NCBI GenBank assembly: GCA_002839335.1
Contig: PGXU01000003.1
Span: forward strand, 1-64,000
Reading direction: 5' to 3'
Length of the DNA stretch: 64,000 nt
DNA from: Spirochaetae bacterium HGW-Spirochaetae-4
Lineage (GTDB): Bacteria > Spirochaetota > Spirochaetia > Sphaerochaetales > Sphaerochaetaceae
In this document: positions 27,366 through 37,361 of the stretch, one piece after another
Layout: every line of letters begins with the position of its first letter
How positions within the stretch are numbered: the first letter of the stretch is position 1
Translations under genes and position numbers: made by a program
The notes under the pieces: generated by a model
Told to the model about the DNA's origin: nothing
Database searches by the model: none
The model's input: only the letters and a program-made list of their open reading frames with translations

Positions 27366-28739
27366 CTAGATTGCCCCGCCTACAGTTACGCCGATGCGCA
27401 CATACGGCATCCACCTCTGGGTCAACTCCAAGTCAAACTCACTTCCAAAATCATGTGAATCCGTGAAGAACAACCCTCCAGAAACCTCCAAACCATACGC
27501 GACCCCGTTGAACTGCAATTGTCCATCGGTAAAGAACCTCAAACCCACGGCAGCATCCATCGAAAACCGCACATTCTGCGACAACCGCACGCGACCATTG
27601 CTATCAGCCGCATCCTCATCGGCATCGCCCATGACAAGGAATCTCCGTACTCCCGCACCCAGAGAAGCGAAAGGACGCATCCACCCGACATCCAGCTGCG
27701 AGAACTCGTACTCGCCACCCACATGCCAGGAGGACACATTCTCACGCACCCGATCTTCATCCTCCAGTGGAACCATCTTGAACGTATTGGCAATAAACAC
27801 ACCGAAATCGCCGGCCACCGTGTAGCGCAACGACATCGTTGAAACCCGGTAGGGCAACATCATCCCCAGCGACAACAACAAATCGTTGTGCTTCCAAACC
27901 TTCCCCTGATCGAATGCAACATCGAAACCCAACCCACCATATCCTTGCAGGCTGTCCAGATACCATTTGTAGGAAAGCGACAACAACCCGAAATGTCCCT
28001 TCAGGAATCCAACCACCCCCGTCTCGTTCGCACCGACCAGTTCATGGGAACGCCAGCTGTCGAACACCGTCTCCCAAGCATACCCCAAACCCACAGACAA
28101 CTCGCTGATCGATGTAGTATATTGGCCGACAGCGACACTCGAGAAAATCCGAGCCGCGTACCCAGGTGAATAGAAAGCCTCGACCTCTGCGAAGAATACC
28201 AGGTCGGTGATGGAAAACCACGGAGCCGGCTCCCGGTATTCGAAGGTTTGGACAACCCCGAAACGTGGATATACGCGTACGCCATCATACTCGTACGGTA
28301 AATCCACCTCCTCGATATCCAACGACACATGCACAAGATTCTGGACAAAATCGAACCCCATATTCCCGGCGAAGACCAGTCCGGCAAAGGGAACGACCCG
28401 TACTGCCATCTCCGGCTCACCCTTGCCCACAGGGAAATGAAACAACCGTCCCGCCTGCAAGAACACCTCATCGTATCTGCCACTGGTATCGTCAAACGCA
28501 TTGCGTTGGGTCAACCCGCTGACAGACAGCTCTCCCAACCAATTCGATTCATGATGAAAAGCCAACTCCATGCCATAGGAACGCAAATCGTCCGAGTTCT
28601 CGGAAAGACCAAGTGTTATGCTGTCATTGAACATCATTGAGGAAAAGCTGGTGATCTGGTGGGAAGCGAACAGCGGCAGGACAACGCAAAGTAACATGAC
28701 GAACGGCAAGAATCTACGATTCGGACCGGATCGCGTCAT
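27366..28739 (-). CDS. Outer-membrane beta-barrel-like protein
   Basis: Signal peptide MTRSGPNRRFLPFVMLLCVVLPLFASH; alternating aromatic beta-strand pattern. Confidence 0.6.
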   Translation of the reverse strand: MTRSGPNRRFLPFVMLLCVVLPLFASHQITSFSSMMFNDSITLGLSENSDDLRSYGMELAFHHESNWLGELSVSGLTQRNAFDDTSGRYDEVFLQAGRLFHFPVGKGEPEMAVRVVPFAGLVFAGNMGFDFVQNLVHVSLDIEEVDLPYEYDGVRVYPRFGVVQTFEYREPAPWFSITDLVFFAEVEAFYSPGYAARIFSSVAVGQYTTSISELSVGLGYAWETVFDSWRSHELVGANETGVVGFLKGHFGLLSLSYKWYLDSLQGYGGLGFDVAFDQGKVWKHNDLLLSLGMMLPYRVSTMSLRYTVAGDFGVFIANTFKMVPLEDEDRVRENVSSWHVGGEYEFSQLDVGWMRPFASLGAGVRRFLVMGDADEDAADSNGRVRLSQNVRFSMDAAVGLRFFTDGQLQFNGVAYGLEVSGGLFFTDSHDFGSEFDLELTQRWMPYVRIGVTVGGAI

Positions 28740-28753
28740 GTACGGCCACATGC

Positions 28754-30568
28754 TCAACTCTCCTCGATTTTTGCCAAATCCAAAGCCCGCAGAAAGCGGT
28801 ACCGTTGCACAAGCGCCCGATAGGGGACTATCGTCTCTCTCTTATGGTTGCTCTCGGGATCCGATGAAAACCGTTCTGGGATTTCCGCAGGATACGATTG
28901 GGGGGAATCGTTTACCAACTGTTTGAGGAATACCGCCCGTCGCCCGACATCCATCAAATGTGTGGAAGCCGTCTCGACACCCGAAAAACTACTAAGCAAA
29001 TCGGCTATCGGATCGAGTTTGACCAACGACCGTGAAATCGAGGGGAAGCGGGCCAGTAGGCGCAACACCATCTTGTGGAATCGCTTCGTTCCGGCCTCGA
29101 ATACCAAGGGAACCATCAGATAAGGGCATATCCCCACCGAACGTATTACTGCCAGCAAGTTCTCTTGGATTACCACCCACTCCGCCTTGGCTAGTGTGGA
29201 TTCGCTTGGCAACCAGTCGAGCACCACTTCCGGAACGAGGGGAAAATCCTCACCAAGGCCAATCAAGAGCGCCTGCCCCCAGGCTCCACGAGGGTCGATA
29301 GGAAGCATTTCACGTCCAAGAACCTGAGAATCTATCGCAGAGGAGAGCGCATCATCCCATGAGCCTTGGGCTAAACCCTGGGGACCTTGTGCAAACTGTT
29401 GGCCGGAGGCCGTACCCCTTGCGATCGAATCGATTGTTTCGGATACTCCCTCCGTTTCACCAAATCGTATCAGCGGTGTCGTCTGCAGCAGGGATTTTTC
29501 ATGGGCAGCCATGGCCCATCCGAGCAGCATTCCGGTTGAAACCGGATGCAATCCAAGATCGACGCACTGTTGCCACCACTGCATGACCACCGTGGGATCA
29601 TAATTTCCCAAATTCGAACCGAGTGCCATCATGCCCATTGTATCGGGCAGGACCATATCCTCGCCACCGGGGCGCATGACTTTGCGTTGGCATGAGAGGG
29701 GACAATCGACACAGGTGGTTGCATCGAGGGAGAATCTTCTCGCGCATTCTTCCCCGCTGAGATGGAACAATCGGGGATCGGTCCGTTTCGCATTATTGTC
29801 GATTGCCGCGAATCCCTTGACCATCGCCTTGCCGATCAAACCCAATGGTCCCTTCTGTTTGAATTCCTCAACGAAGGGACTTTTGGCAAGTATCGAAGAT
29901 ATTTCGGCTATCGTTGCCGCAAAACGCTCGGAATCTGCGGGAACAACTTCCATGGTACCGCTATCGACTGTCAATGCCTTGATATGCTTCTCGCCGAGAA
30001 CAGCTCCGAATCCATGCCGATCAATCGGCAGGTCATCGTTGACAATACACGCATAGGTCACTGCGTTCTCACCGGCTGGTCCTATGGCCATAGTGGAAAC
30101 AGCTTCCCCTGTTTGTAAGGCTTGAATGGTTTCGGTTGCGGATTTTCCAATCAACCGCTCCGAATGGATGAATTCGACCGAATCCGAACTGATATGCAAT
30201 ACCATTGGACGTCTGGCGATTCCGGTCAGGACAATTGCCCGCCAGCCACACGATGCCATGGCTCCGGCAACACCAACAATAGTGGTATCGGCCTCTACCA
30301 GATTGGTCGCGGGCGATTGTCCGACGACCGAAAGGCTGCTGGAGCACATCATCGTCGACCCGGTCAACGCCCCGCAGGCAAAACAAAGTGGAGTCTCGGC
30401 CCCCGGGGAATTGGAAGAGGCGGGTGAATGCATGGACCACAAATGCAGACCAAGAGCCTCCCCCCCGGGATATCTATCATAGTCGGCGCTGGGAATCAAG
30501 CGCACTTCCCATTGTTCGGAAGCAAGGTCGATCAAGAGATACTGTCTACCACCCCCCACTTTTTTCAT
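28754..30568 (-). CDS. Aldehyde:ferredoxin oxidoreductase (tungstopterin AOR) family protein
   Basis: CGALTGS, GWRAIVLTGIARRPMVL, IGPAGENAVTYACIVND, HGFGAVLGEKHIKALTV, Fe-S motif TCVDCPLSCQRK (CxxCxxxC). Confidence 0.85.
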   Translation of the reverse strand: MKKVGGGRQYLLIDLASEQWEVRLIPSADYDRYPGGEALGLHLWSMHSPASSNSPGAETPLCFACGALTGSTMMCSSSLSVVGQSPATNLVEADTTIVGVAGAMASCGWRAIVLTGIARRPMVLHISSDSVEFIHSERLIGKSATETIQALQTGEAVSTMAIGPAGENAVTYACIVNDDLPIDRHGFGAVLGEKHIKALTVDSGTMEVVPADSERFAATIAEISSILAKSPFVEEFKQKGPLGLIGKAMVKGFAAIDNNAKRTDPRLFHLSGEECARRFSLDATTCVDCPLSCQRKVMRPGGEDMVLPDTMGMMALGSNLGNYDPTVVMQWWQQCVDLGLHPVSTGMLLGWAMAAHEKSLLQTTPLIRFGETEGVSETIDSIARGTASGQQFAQGPQGLAQGSWDDALSSAIDSQVLGREMLPIDPRGAWGQALLIGLGEDFPLVPEVVLDWLPSESTLAKAEWVVIQENLLAVIRSVGICPYLMVPLVFEAGTKRFHKMVLRLLARFPSISRSLVKLDPIADLLSSFSGVETASTHLMDVGRRAVFLKQLVNDSPQSYPAEIPERFSSDPESNHKRETIVPYRALVQRYRFLRALDLAKIEES

Positions 30569-30688
30569 CTACAACCTCTGTATCACCCAATCTACCTAGC
30601 CTACCGCCATATGTCAATCATAGAACAACTTTCATCAGCCTTGCAGAATGGGGCCACTCCCGGTAGAATGTCCCCTAGGAGCTGAAAC

Positions 30689-31150
30689 ATGGGTAATGGC
30701 AACTATGATTGGAAACTTTCCTATCTCTGTCGAAAAATCGGAGCATATGCCCAAGTCTCGCCTATGGTCAGGCAGCAGATGGATTCGCTTCCCGAGGGAC
30801 TCGTCATCAGTTGCTATGTGCCGGTGTCGGACGCCACGATTCAGTTCCACTTCAAGAAAGCAGGCCAATACATCCGCCCTGTGCAGACGCTTCCCGATTC
30901 CTACCAGTCGGTACAGTATCGCTTCTCATCGGGTAGACAAGCGCAGCGTATACTCAGGGGCAAGGAACATGCTCGCCCCGCGCTTGCCCGTGGAGAAATC
31001 GCCGTCTCGGGACAATCTGCTCATATTATGGCAATGAACCGGTTGATCCGCTATTCCCTATCCCCAAATTTGCAGGGTACCGGCGGAGCCCTTCCGATCA
31101 AGGTACGTTATCTTTGGTATCTCCTATTCCAAAAGGACGCTACGACATGA
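30689..31150 (+). CDS. SCP2-like (sterol carrier-like) domain protein, tentative
   Basis: RILRGKEHARPALARGEIAVSGQSAHIMAMNRLI resembles SCP2 'GxxxPxxAxxxGxIxVxGD...L'. Confidence 0.45.
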   Translation: MGNGNYDWKLSYLCRKIGAYAQVSPMVRQQMDSLPEGLVISCYVPVSDATIQFHFKKAGQYIRPVQTLPDSYQSVQYRFSSGRQAQRILRGKEHARPALARGEIAVSGQSAHIMAMNRLIRYSLSPNLQGTGGALPIKVRYLWYLLFQKDATT

Positions 31151-32208
31151 CGTTGAGACAACCACTTGATACTGGCTTCAAATTCCATGTACAGACACAA
31201 CTGTCTGTAGGAACAGAGGTCTTGGACCATACATTCAAGATCATGGAGTCACATGCATTGAAATATCCCTTGTGGCTGATCCCCAAGGGATCTCATCAGG
31301 GTGTGGTGAAAAAGATCCTTACCCAGTTGTATGGAAAGACCGCGTACCATTCCATCCAGGTGGATGATGAATGGAGTGAAGAAGAGCTCCTATCGACAAC
31401 GCAAACAGTAGCGGCTGGAAATTTCGACTGTATGGTCGCATGTGGAAACGCTTCTTGCATCGGATATGCGAAGCACGTGCTGCTCAAGACGAAAGGAATA
31501 CACCCGATCTCCCTGATTGTGGTCCCCTTCGGAACCTTGGACGGTAGTGAATGCCAAGGTGGGTTCCACACGGATACCACTACGGTCGAATCGGAAGACA
31601 CGGTTGCGGTACATGCTGTCTTCGATGGTCGATTGACCCGTCTGGCAACACGCAAAGAAGTGGCACGCACCATGTGCACATCGCTTCTGCACGTCTGTAC
31701 CTCGATTCTCGGCACACCCGATCCGATGCTCATGGGGTTTGCCGAATCAGCTTTCAAACACGCGCACCAGACATTGGAATTCATCCTCTCCGCTTCGAAG
31801 GAAAGTTCCTCGTGGATCGATTGTACACTTTCAGCATCGGCGGTCTTGCATGCCGCGGGCGTTTGTGCGGATAACCGGGGAATTTCCACGATAGTCTCCT
31901 TTGCCGAGACCTTGGCGATTCCTGATCTGGCAGACCGCCATCAGACGGCAGCTGCGTTGCTTCCCTTTGTGATGCGGTACATCGGAAATACCGAGCCCAT
32001 GCTCTACAAGGAAATCGCCAAGGTATTGCTGGGAATGGATCCGGTGGAATTCGCAAACGCGTGGGTAACCTTGTCTGAGCCGAAAGGAACCGATCGGGTG
32101 ATTCAACAACTTTGTGGAGACACCCACGCCCTGTTGATGAATCCACGGCATATACGGGAGCTTGAGCCATTGCTTTCGCTCTTTCCGGCGCAGGGAGGTG
32201 CCCTGTGA
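31147..32208 (+). CDS. Divergent iron-containing alcohol dehydrogenase-like protein, probable pseudoenzyme
   Basis: Fe-ADH architecture ending TAAALLPFVMRYIGNTEPMLYKEIA; NAD GGGS motif replaced by ACGNASCIGYAK; metal ligand region replaced (MCTSLLHVCTS). Confidence 0.6.
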   Translation: MTLRQPLDTGFKFHVQTQLSVGTEVLDHTFKIMESHALKYPLWLIPKGSHQGVVKKILTQLYGKTAYHSIQVDDEWSEEELLSTTQTVAAGNFDCMVACGNASCIGYAKHVLLKTKGIHPISLIVVPFGTLDGSECQGGFHTDTTTVESEDTVAVHAVFDGRLTRLATRKEVARTMCTSLLHVCTSILGTPDPMLMGFAESAFKHAHQTLEFILSASKESSSWIDCTLSASAVLHAAGVCADNRGISTIVSFAETLAIPDLADRHQTAAALLPFVMRYIGNTEPMLYKEIAKVLLGMDPVEFANAWVTLSEPKGTDRVIQQLCGDTHALLMNPRHIRELEPLLSLFPAQGGAL

Positions 32209-33467
32209 AACGGTTCGAGGATTATTCGTTGCATCTTCCCGTGAAAACAATTGCTGGGGAAGGTTCCATCAAACAATTGCCCGATCTCCTTGCATCGCTG
32301 GGGTCCACGCATCCGCTGTTCATCATAAGCCGTAAGGCATCGGGTACGGGAATTGTCGAACTGCTTGGAGTCGCGCAAGACCCTGTGATCCTTAGTGCGA
32401 AGGAAATCTCCTCGAACACTGCCTCCAAACTGGTGGAAATCTATAGTACAGGACATCACGATGCGATTGTCGCGGTCGGGGGTGGTTCGGTCATGGATAT
32501 CGCAAAGACGGCCAAGTTGATGCTATCCGATTCATCCCGGAACCCGATGGAACTCGAAGGATTGGGAGGAACAACGAGTACGAAGCACGTTCCTTTGATC
32601 GTAATTCCAACCACCTTGGGCTCGGGTAGTGGAGGCACGAAACTCGCCTATGTGCGCAATTCGATTACGGGTCCCCCCCTACGCATCGACGACACGGGCC
32701 TTTTTGCCGAAATCGCCCTCCTGGATCCCAAGATGTCGAAATCCGTATCGGGTACGCAAACGGCTTATGGGGTCGCCGCTATCCTTGGGCGTGCCATAGA
32801 ATCCATGACCAGCATCCTATCCGTACCCACCACCGAGGCCTTCGCCATGCAGGCGTTGAAGTTGGTTGTCGCAAATTCCTTCCGGGTGGTACACACCCCC
32901 CATGACCTCGAGGCGAGGCTGCACATAGCGATCGCTTCCCAGCTTGCAGGTAGTGCGATTTCCCATACGGGAGGATCCATCGCACATACGTTATCCATCG
33001 TGCTCTCCCAGACCACCGATATATCGTACGGTTTGGGGATGAGGATATTGTTGCCACACGCATTGAGATACAACTTGGCAGGCACAGAACCGATGCTGGC
33101 ACGTTTGAACTCGCTCATGGTATTCTCCAACAACTTGTTCGCCGATGATCCGGTGGAGTTGGAGGAAGATGCGCTGTTGTTCATACATTGGGTGTCCGAA
33201 TTCTTTACCGGTCTCACATCCTCGGTGTCTCCGGCAATTCCCTCGCGCTTCTACGATGTTATGGACCAGAAGGGACAAGAGCGGGTGTTGCTTCCACAAC
33301 AGATGGAAGCGGTCGCGACAATCGCATACGACTCCCTCGATCTTTTGACCAGCAGACAACAACCGACAATACAGGACCTTATCCGGGTACTGGAGGCTGC
33401 CTACTGGGGGTATCCGCTCGATCATAACGATGGACAGTTTTCACACACCCACGATCAAAAGAGGTAA
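32205..33467 (+). CDS. Iron-containing alcohol dehydrogenase family protein lacking most metal ligands
   Basis: AVGGGSVMDIAKTAK, PTTLGSGSGGTKLA, ILLPHALRYNL conserved; DxxxH replaced by TAYGVAAILGRAIES and HG by YGLGMR. Confidence 0.78.
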   Translation: MKRFEDYSLHLPVKTIAGEGSIKQLPDLLASLGSTHPLFIISRKASGTGIVELLGVAQDPVILSAKEISSNTASKLVEIYSTGHHDAIVAVGGGSVMDIAKTAKLMLSDSSRNPMELEGLGGTTSTKHVPLIVIPTTLGSGSGGTKLAYVRNSITGPPLRIDDTGLFAEIALLDPKMSKSVSGTQTAYGVAAILGRAIESMTSILSVPTTEAFAMQALKLVVANSFRVVHTPHDLEARLHIAIASQLAGSAISHTGGSIAHTLSIVLSQTTDISYGLGMRILLPHALRYNLAGTEPMLARLNSLMVFSNNLFADDPVELEEDALLFIHWVSEFFTGLTSSVSPAIPSRFYDVMDQKGQERVLLPQQMEAVATIAYDSLDLLTSRQQPTIQDLIRVLEAAYWGYPLDHNDGQFSHTHDQKR

Positions 33468-33472
33468 TCGCT

Positions 33473-35164
33473 ATGGAACGTTTTGTTACATTGCAGCTCG
33501 GAACCAGATCAATCCGTATCCCCGCAGGTATGCGTGTCGAGAACATCATCACCAAGCATCTCGCACTGAACAAGGAACCCTTGCGATACGAAGACAATCC
33601 CGTGATCGCCTTGCGCATGAACAATGAGATCATGTCGTTCGGTGCCCGTATCTCTGTGGATGCCACGATCGAAACGGTACGCATGTTCTCCGATATCGGC
33701 AAACGGATGTACCGGCATACGCTGAGCTATCTGCTTGCCTATGCGAGCGAACGGTTGTTTCCCGAACGGAGACTGGTCATTGCCCATGCCCTGGGTGATG
33801 GATTCTATTTCAATTTCGACGGAATGTTCTCCCTTGAAAAGGAGGATGTCCATGCACTGGCCGCGAAGCTGCAATCCCTGGTCTCCGCGGACATTCCGAT
33901 ACAACAGGAGACAGTCTCCTATTCAACGGCGATGGAGCATTTCCATCAGAAGGGCTATTTCGCAACAGAACAGTTGCTGTCGTACCGCAACGATCCCACA
34001 CTCGAATTGTACAAGTGCGGAGAATTCCTGGATATTTCCTACGAACCGCTGCTTCCCACTACCCGTTTGCTTGATATTTGGGAATTGCGCCCATACGGCG
34101 AACGGGGAATGTTGCTCAGGTACCCATTGTCGGCCGATTTCTTGCATCTGGCCCAGTTCAAGGACAATCCGTTGCTCTTTTCCATATTCCGTGAATACAA
34201 GTTGTGGGGAAATATCCTCAAGGTGGATTGTCTGGGTGCCATGAACAGGATTTGCGGTTCGCAGGAAATCTTCACATTTATCCGGATGAACGAAGATCTG
34301 CAACATAGGAAGATTGCCAAGATAGCAGATATGGTAAGCGAAAAGGGGACTGTCAAGGTAGTGTTCATCGCCGGTCCATCATCCTCGGGGAAGACGACCT
34401 TTTCCATCCGCTTGGCGATACAATTGCGTTTGTTGGGTTTCAATCCCATCCAGATATCATTGGACAACTACTACCGGCCCAAGACCGAAGCACCATTGGA
34501 TGAGGACGGAAAGCCGGACCTGGAGATCTTGGAAGCTTTGGATCTGGACCTGTTCCGTGAGAATCTCAAGTTGCTCTATGCTGGAGAGGATGTGGATCTT
34601 CCCCGTTTCGATTTCAAGAACAACGGTAGACGGTACTTCGAAGGCAAACCGATCAGCCTCAAGGACAATACCATCCTGGTGATCGAGGGGATCCATGGGC
34701 TCAACCCCAATCTGGTTCCCGGAGTCGACCCGAAAACGACGTTCAAGATCTATATATCGGCTCTGACACAATTGAATCTTGACGACCACAACCGGATTTC
34801 GACAACAGACAATAGGATACTTCGACGGATAGTACGCGACAACCGGACGCGCAGTACGACTGCGCAGATGACACTGGAAATGTGGCCTTCGGTGGAACGG
34901 GGTGAGACGCACCACATCTTCCCATACCAGAACCAAGCTGATGTCATGATCAATTCGGCGTTGGAATACGAGTTGGCGGTGTTGAAACCCTATGCGGAAC
35001 CACTCCTCAAGACGGTCAAACCCGAGGCTTACGAGGCATATCCGACAGCACGGAGACTGCTTGCGTTCTTGGAGAATGTCTATCCGATTCCGGCGAACCT
35101 TGTCCCCACAGACTCGCTGCTACGCGAATTCATCGGCGGCAGCGAGTTCCATTCGGAGTGTTGA
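33473..35164 (+). CDS. Nucleoside (uridine-like) kinase with N-terminal TGS/ThrRS-like region
   Basis: VVFIAGPSSSGKTTFSIRLAIQLRLLGFNPIQISLDNYYRPK...DFKNNGRRYFEGKPISL...VIEGIHGLNP. Confidence 0.9.
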   Translation: MERFVTLQLGTRSIRIPAGMRVENIITKHLALNKEPLRYEDNPVIALRMNNEIMSFGARISVDATIETVRMFSDIGKRMYRHTLSYLLAYASERLFPERRLVIAHALGDGFYFNFDGMFSLEKEDVHALAAKLQSLVSADIPIQQETVSYSTAMEHFHQKGYFATEQLLSYRNDPTLELYKCGEFLDISYEPLLPTTRLLDIWELRPYGERGMLLRYPLSADFLHLAQFKDNPLLFSIFREYKLWGNILKVDCLGAMNRICGSQEIFTFIRMNEDLQHRKIAKIADMVSEKGTVKVVFIAGPSSSGKTTFSIRLAIQLRLLGFNPIQISLDNYYRPKTEAPLDEDGKPDLEILEALDLDLFRENLKLLYAGEDVDLPRFDFKNNGRRYFEGKPISLKDNTILVIEGIHGLNPNLVPGVDPKTTFKIYISALTQLNLDDHNRISTTDNRILRRIVRDNRTRSTTAQMTLEMWPSVERGETHHIFPYQNQADVMINSALEYELAVLKPYAEPLLKTVKPEAYEAYPTARRLLAFLENVYPIPANLVPTDSLLREFIGGSEFHSEC

Positions 35165-35188
35165 CGATACTTTCGGTACTGTCGGATC

Positions 35189-35794
35189 CTATACGTTGTA
35201 GATATGCTTGTACTCGTCGAACAGTTGCTGCACCTTGAACTGGCACTTGCCGCAAACCGTGCCGAAGCCGGTAATGTCACGCAGCTGCTCCAAGGTAGTG
35301 GCTTCCTTGGTTTTCACCAATTCCTCTATACGCTGGTCGGTCACGTTCTTGCATTCGCAAATGATCTTCGCAACCCGCTTCTTATACGGATTCTCCCGGC
35401 CTTGCTTCTCAAGATAGTCGTCGATCGACGCCCGCAACGCCTTGTCGCCGAGCACGGAACAGTGGAACTTGTGCTGGGGCAATCCTCCGAGCCTTTCGGT
35501 TATCATGGATGGAGTCAACTGGTAGGCTTCCTCGAGTGTCATGCCGATTGCGATCTCGGACATCATGGAGGTGCTGGCGATCGCGCTCGCACATCCGTAC
35601 GTCTGCCACTTCAGGTCGACAATCCTATCGTCCTCGACTTTGATGCCGACCTTCATCTGGTCGCCACATGCCATTGAACCGACGAGACCTTCACCATCGG
35701 CGATGTACGAGTCGTCTTCCCACACATTCTTGGGATGCATGAAGTGTTCCTTGACCGTATCCGTATATACCCAAACAGATGTATTGTTACTCAT
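35189..35794 (-). CDS. NifU/IscU-like Fe-S scaffold with C-terminal BFD-like [2Fe-2S] domain
   Basis: VKEHFMHPKNVWED, WQTYGCASAIASTSMMSE, KFHCSVLGDKALRASIDDY, CECKNVTDQRIEELVK...TGFGTVCGKC. Confidence 0.9.
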   Translation of the reverse strand: MSNNTSVWVYTDTVKEHFMHPKNVWEDDSYIADGEGLVGSMACGDQMKVGIKVEDDRIVDLKWQTYGCASAIASTSMMSEIAIGMTLEEAYQLTPSMITERLGGLPQHKFHCSVLGDKALRASIDDYLEKQGRENPYKKRVAKIICECKNVTDQRIEELVKTKEATTLEQLRDITGFGTVCGKCQFKVQQLFDEYKHIYNV

Positions 35795-36945
35795 CTTGTT
35801 GAAATCTCCCTCAGCCGCTTGATAATTGACGGCATTTTTTCCAAAACATATTCGATATCGGCTTCCGTATTGTATCGTCCCAGGCTGAACCTGATCGATC
35901 CATGGGCAAGTTCGACGTCCAGACCGGATGCAAGGAGCACATAGGAAGGTTCCAACGAACCGGTCGCACAAGCAGAACCCGTCGATACGGCAATCCCTTC
36001 AAAGTCCAACATCAACAGGATAGACTCACCCTCGGCTCCGGCAAAGGATACGTTGAGTGTCCCGGGAAGGCATTCGGTGGGGTGACCGTTCACCACAACA
36101 TCCGGAATGGAGCCTTGGAGACCGGTACGGAGCTTTTCCCTGAGCTTCCACAAGGTTTCCCGTTCTTCCCTGCTCGTGTCCATGATCAACTGCGCTGCCC
36201 TACCCATTCCGATAATCGCCGGATTGTTGTATGTGCCTGCCCGCTTGCCGTCTTCCTGGTGTCCACCTTTCACGAAGGCATCGAAAGGGGCACCTTTACG
36301 GACGTAGAGGGCTCCGACGCCTTTGGGGCCATAAAACTTATGACCGGAAATGCTCAGATAATCGACATTCCAGGAATTGACGTCGACATCCATTTTCCCG
36401 ATAGCCTGAACCGCATCGGTGTGCACCAGAGCCCCGTGGGCGTGTGCCAGCCGACTCAGTTCGACGATATCCTGTATAGTTCCAGTCTCGTTGTTTCCAG
36501 CCATGATGGAAACCAGTAGCACATCGTCACCCAGCAACCGTTCGTAGGCTGCCTGGTCGATCTTGCCTGTGGAGTCGACACTCGCGTAATCGACGTGGTA
36601 TCCGTTCTTCACCAGATATCGGCACGTCTCGATTATGGCCGGATGCTCGATGGTCGAGGTGATGATCCTGTTTCGTTTCGAGCCTGCATCTATCATGTCC
36701 CGTGCTTGGGCGAAGACGGAGTTGTCCGACTCCGAACCACCGCTGGTGAAGATGATCTCTCCAGGTGTGGCTCCTATCATGGCAGCCACACTCGAACGCG
36801 CGGCTTCAATGCCAGAAATAGCTTCCCGTCCAAATTCATGCATGCTCGAGGCATTGCCATAGAATTGGAAACTTTCCTGTATCGCTTCGATGACCTCAGG
36901 GGCCATCTGTGTTGTTGCGTTGTTATCCAAATATACTCTTCTCAT
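35791..36945 (-). CDS. nifS: Cysteine desulfurase NifS/IscS
   Basis: MRRVYLDNNATTQMAPEV, FTSGGSESDNS, LSISGHKFYGPKGVGALYVRKG, STGSACATGSLEPSYVL. Confidence 0.93.
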   Translation of the reverse strand: MRRVYLDNNATTQMAPEVIEAIQESFQFYGNASSMHEFGREAISGIEAARSSVAAMIGATPGEIIFTSGGSESDNSVFAQARDMIDAGSKRNRIITSTIEHPAIIETCRYLVKNGYHVDYASVDSTGKIDQAAYERLLGDDVLLVSIMAGNNETGTIQDIVELSRLAHAHGALVHTDAVQAIGKMDVDVNSWNVDYLSISGHKFYGPKGVGALYVRKGAPFDAFVKGGHQEDGKRAGTYNNPAIIGMGRAAQLIMDTSREERETLWKLREKLRTGLQGSIPDVVVNGHPTECLPGTLNVSFAGAEGESILLMLDFEGIAVSTGSACATGSLEPSYVLLASGLDVELAHGSIRFSLGRYNTEADIEYVLEKMPSIIKRLREISTR

Positions 36946-36994
36946 GTTCGTTCCCTCATAGAAAACATATGGGTCCCAGACCCAAGGGGTCAAG

Positions 36995-37357
36995 TCACTT
37001 TGCCGGACAGAGGGAGGAAATGGGATCTTCGTCACCGGAATCGCCACAATTGCCGCGGGCAAACCGTATATGGCGTCGTATTGCGAACCTGATATGTTTT
37101 GATCGTGCCCATTGCACATAGGCGCAGGTCTCAGGGAGGTATGATGCGAACATTGCCGAGAACCGTGAGACCCGTCTACATCTGGCCTCGATTTCGAGAC
37201 GTTCCAGGTAGATCCGGCATTGATGGGTCTTGGGGTCGTAATGTTCACAGTGGGCATCGAGATCGTAGATTACTTCACGCCCTACAATGACCTTCTCATG
37301 GCAGCAGAGTCCACAACGAGAACACTTTTCTTCCCATGCGGGAGATGCTTGTCTCAT
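36995..37357 (-). CDS. YkgJ-like CxxCxxCC cysteine cluster protein
   Basis: EEKCSRCGLCCHEKV, DLDAHCEHYDPKTHQCRIYLERLEIEARCRRV. Confidence 0.8.
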   Translation of the reverse strand: MRQASPAWEEKCSRCGLCCHEKVIVGREVIYDLDAHCEHYDPKTHQCRIYLERLEIEARCRRVSRFSAMFASYLPETCAYVQWARSKHIRFAIRRHIRFARGNCGDSGDEDPISSLCPAK

Positions 37358-37361
37358 CGGC

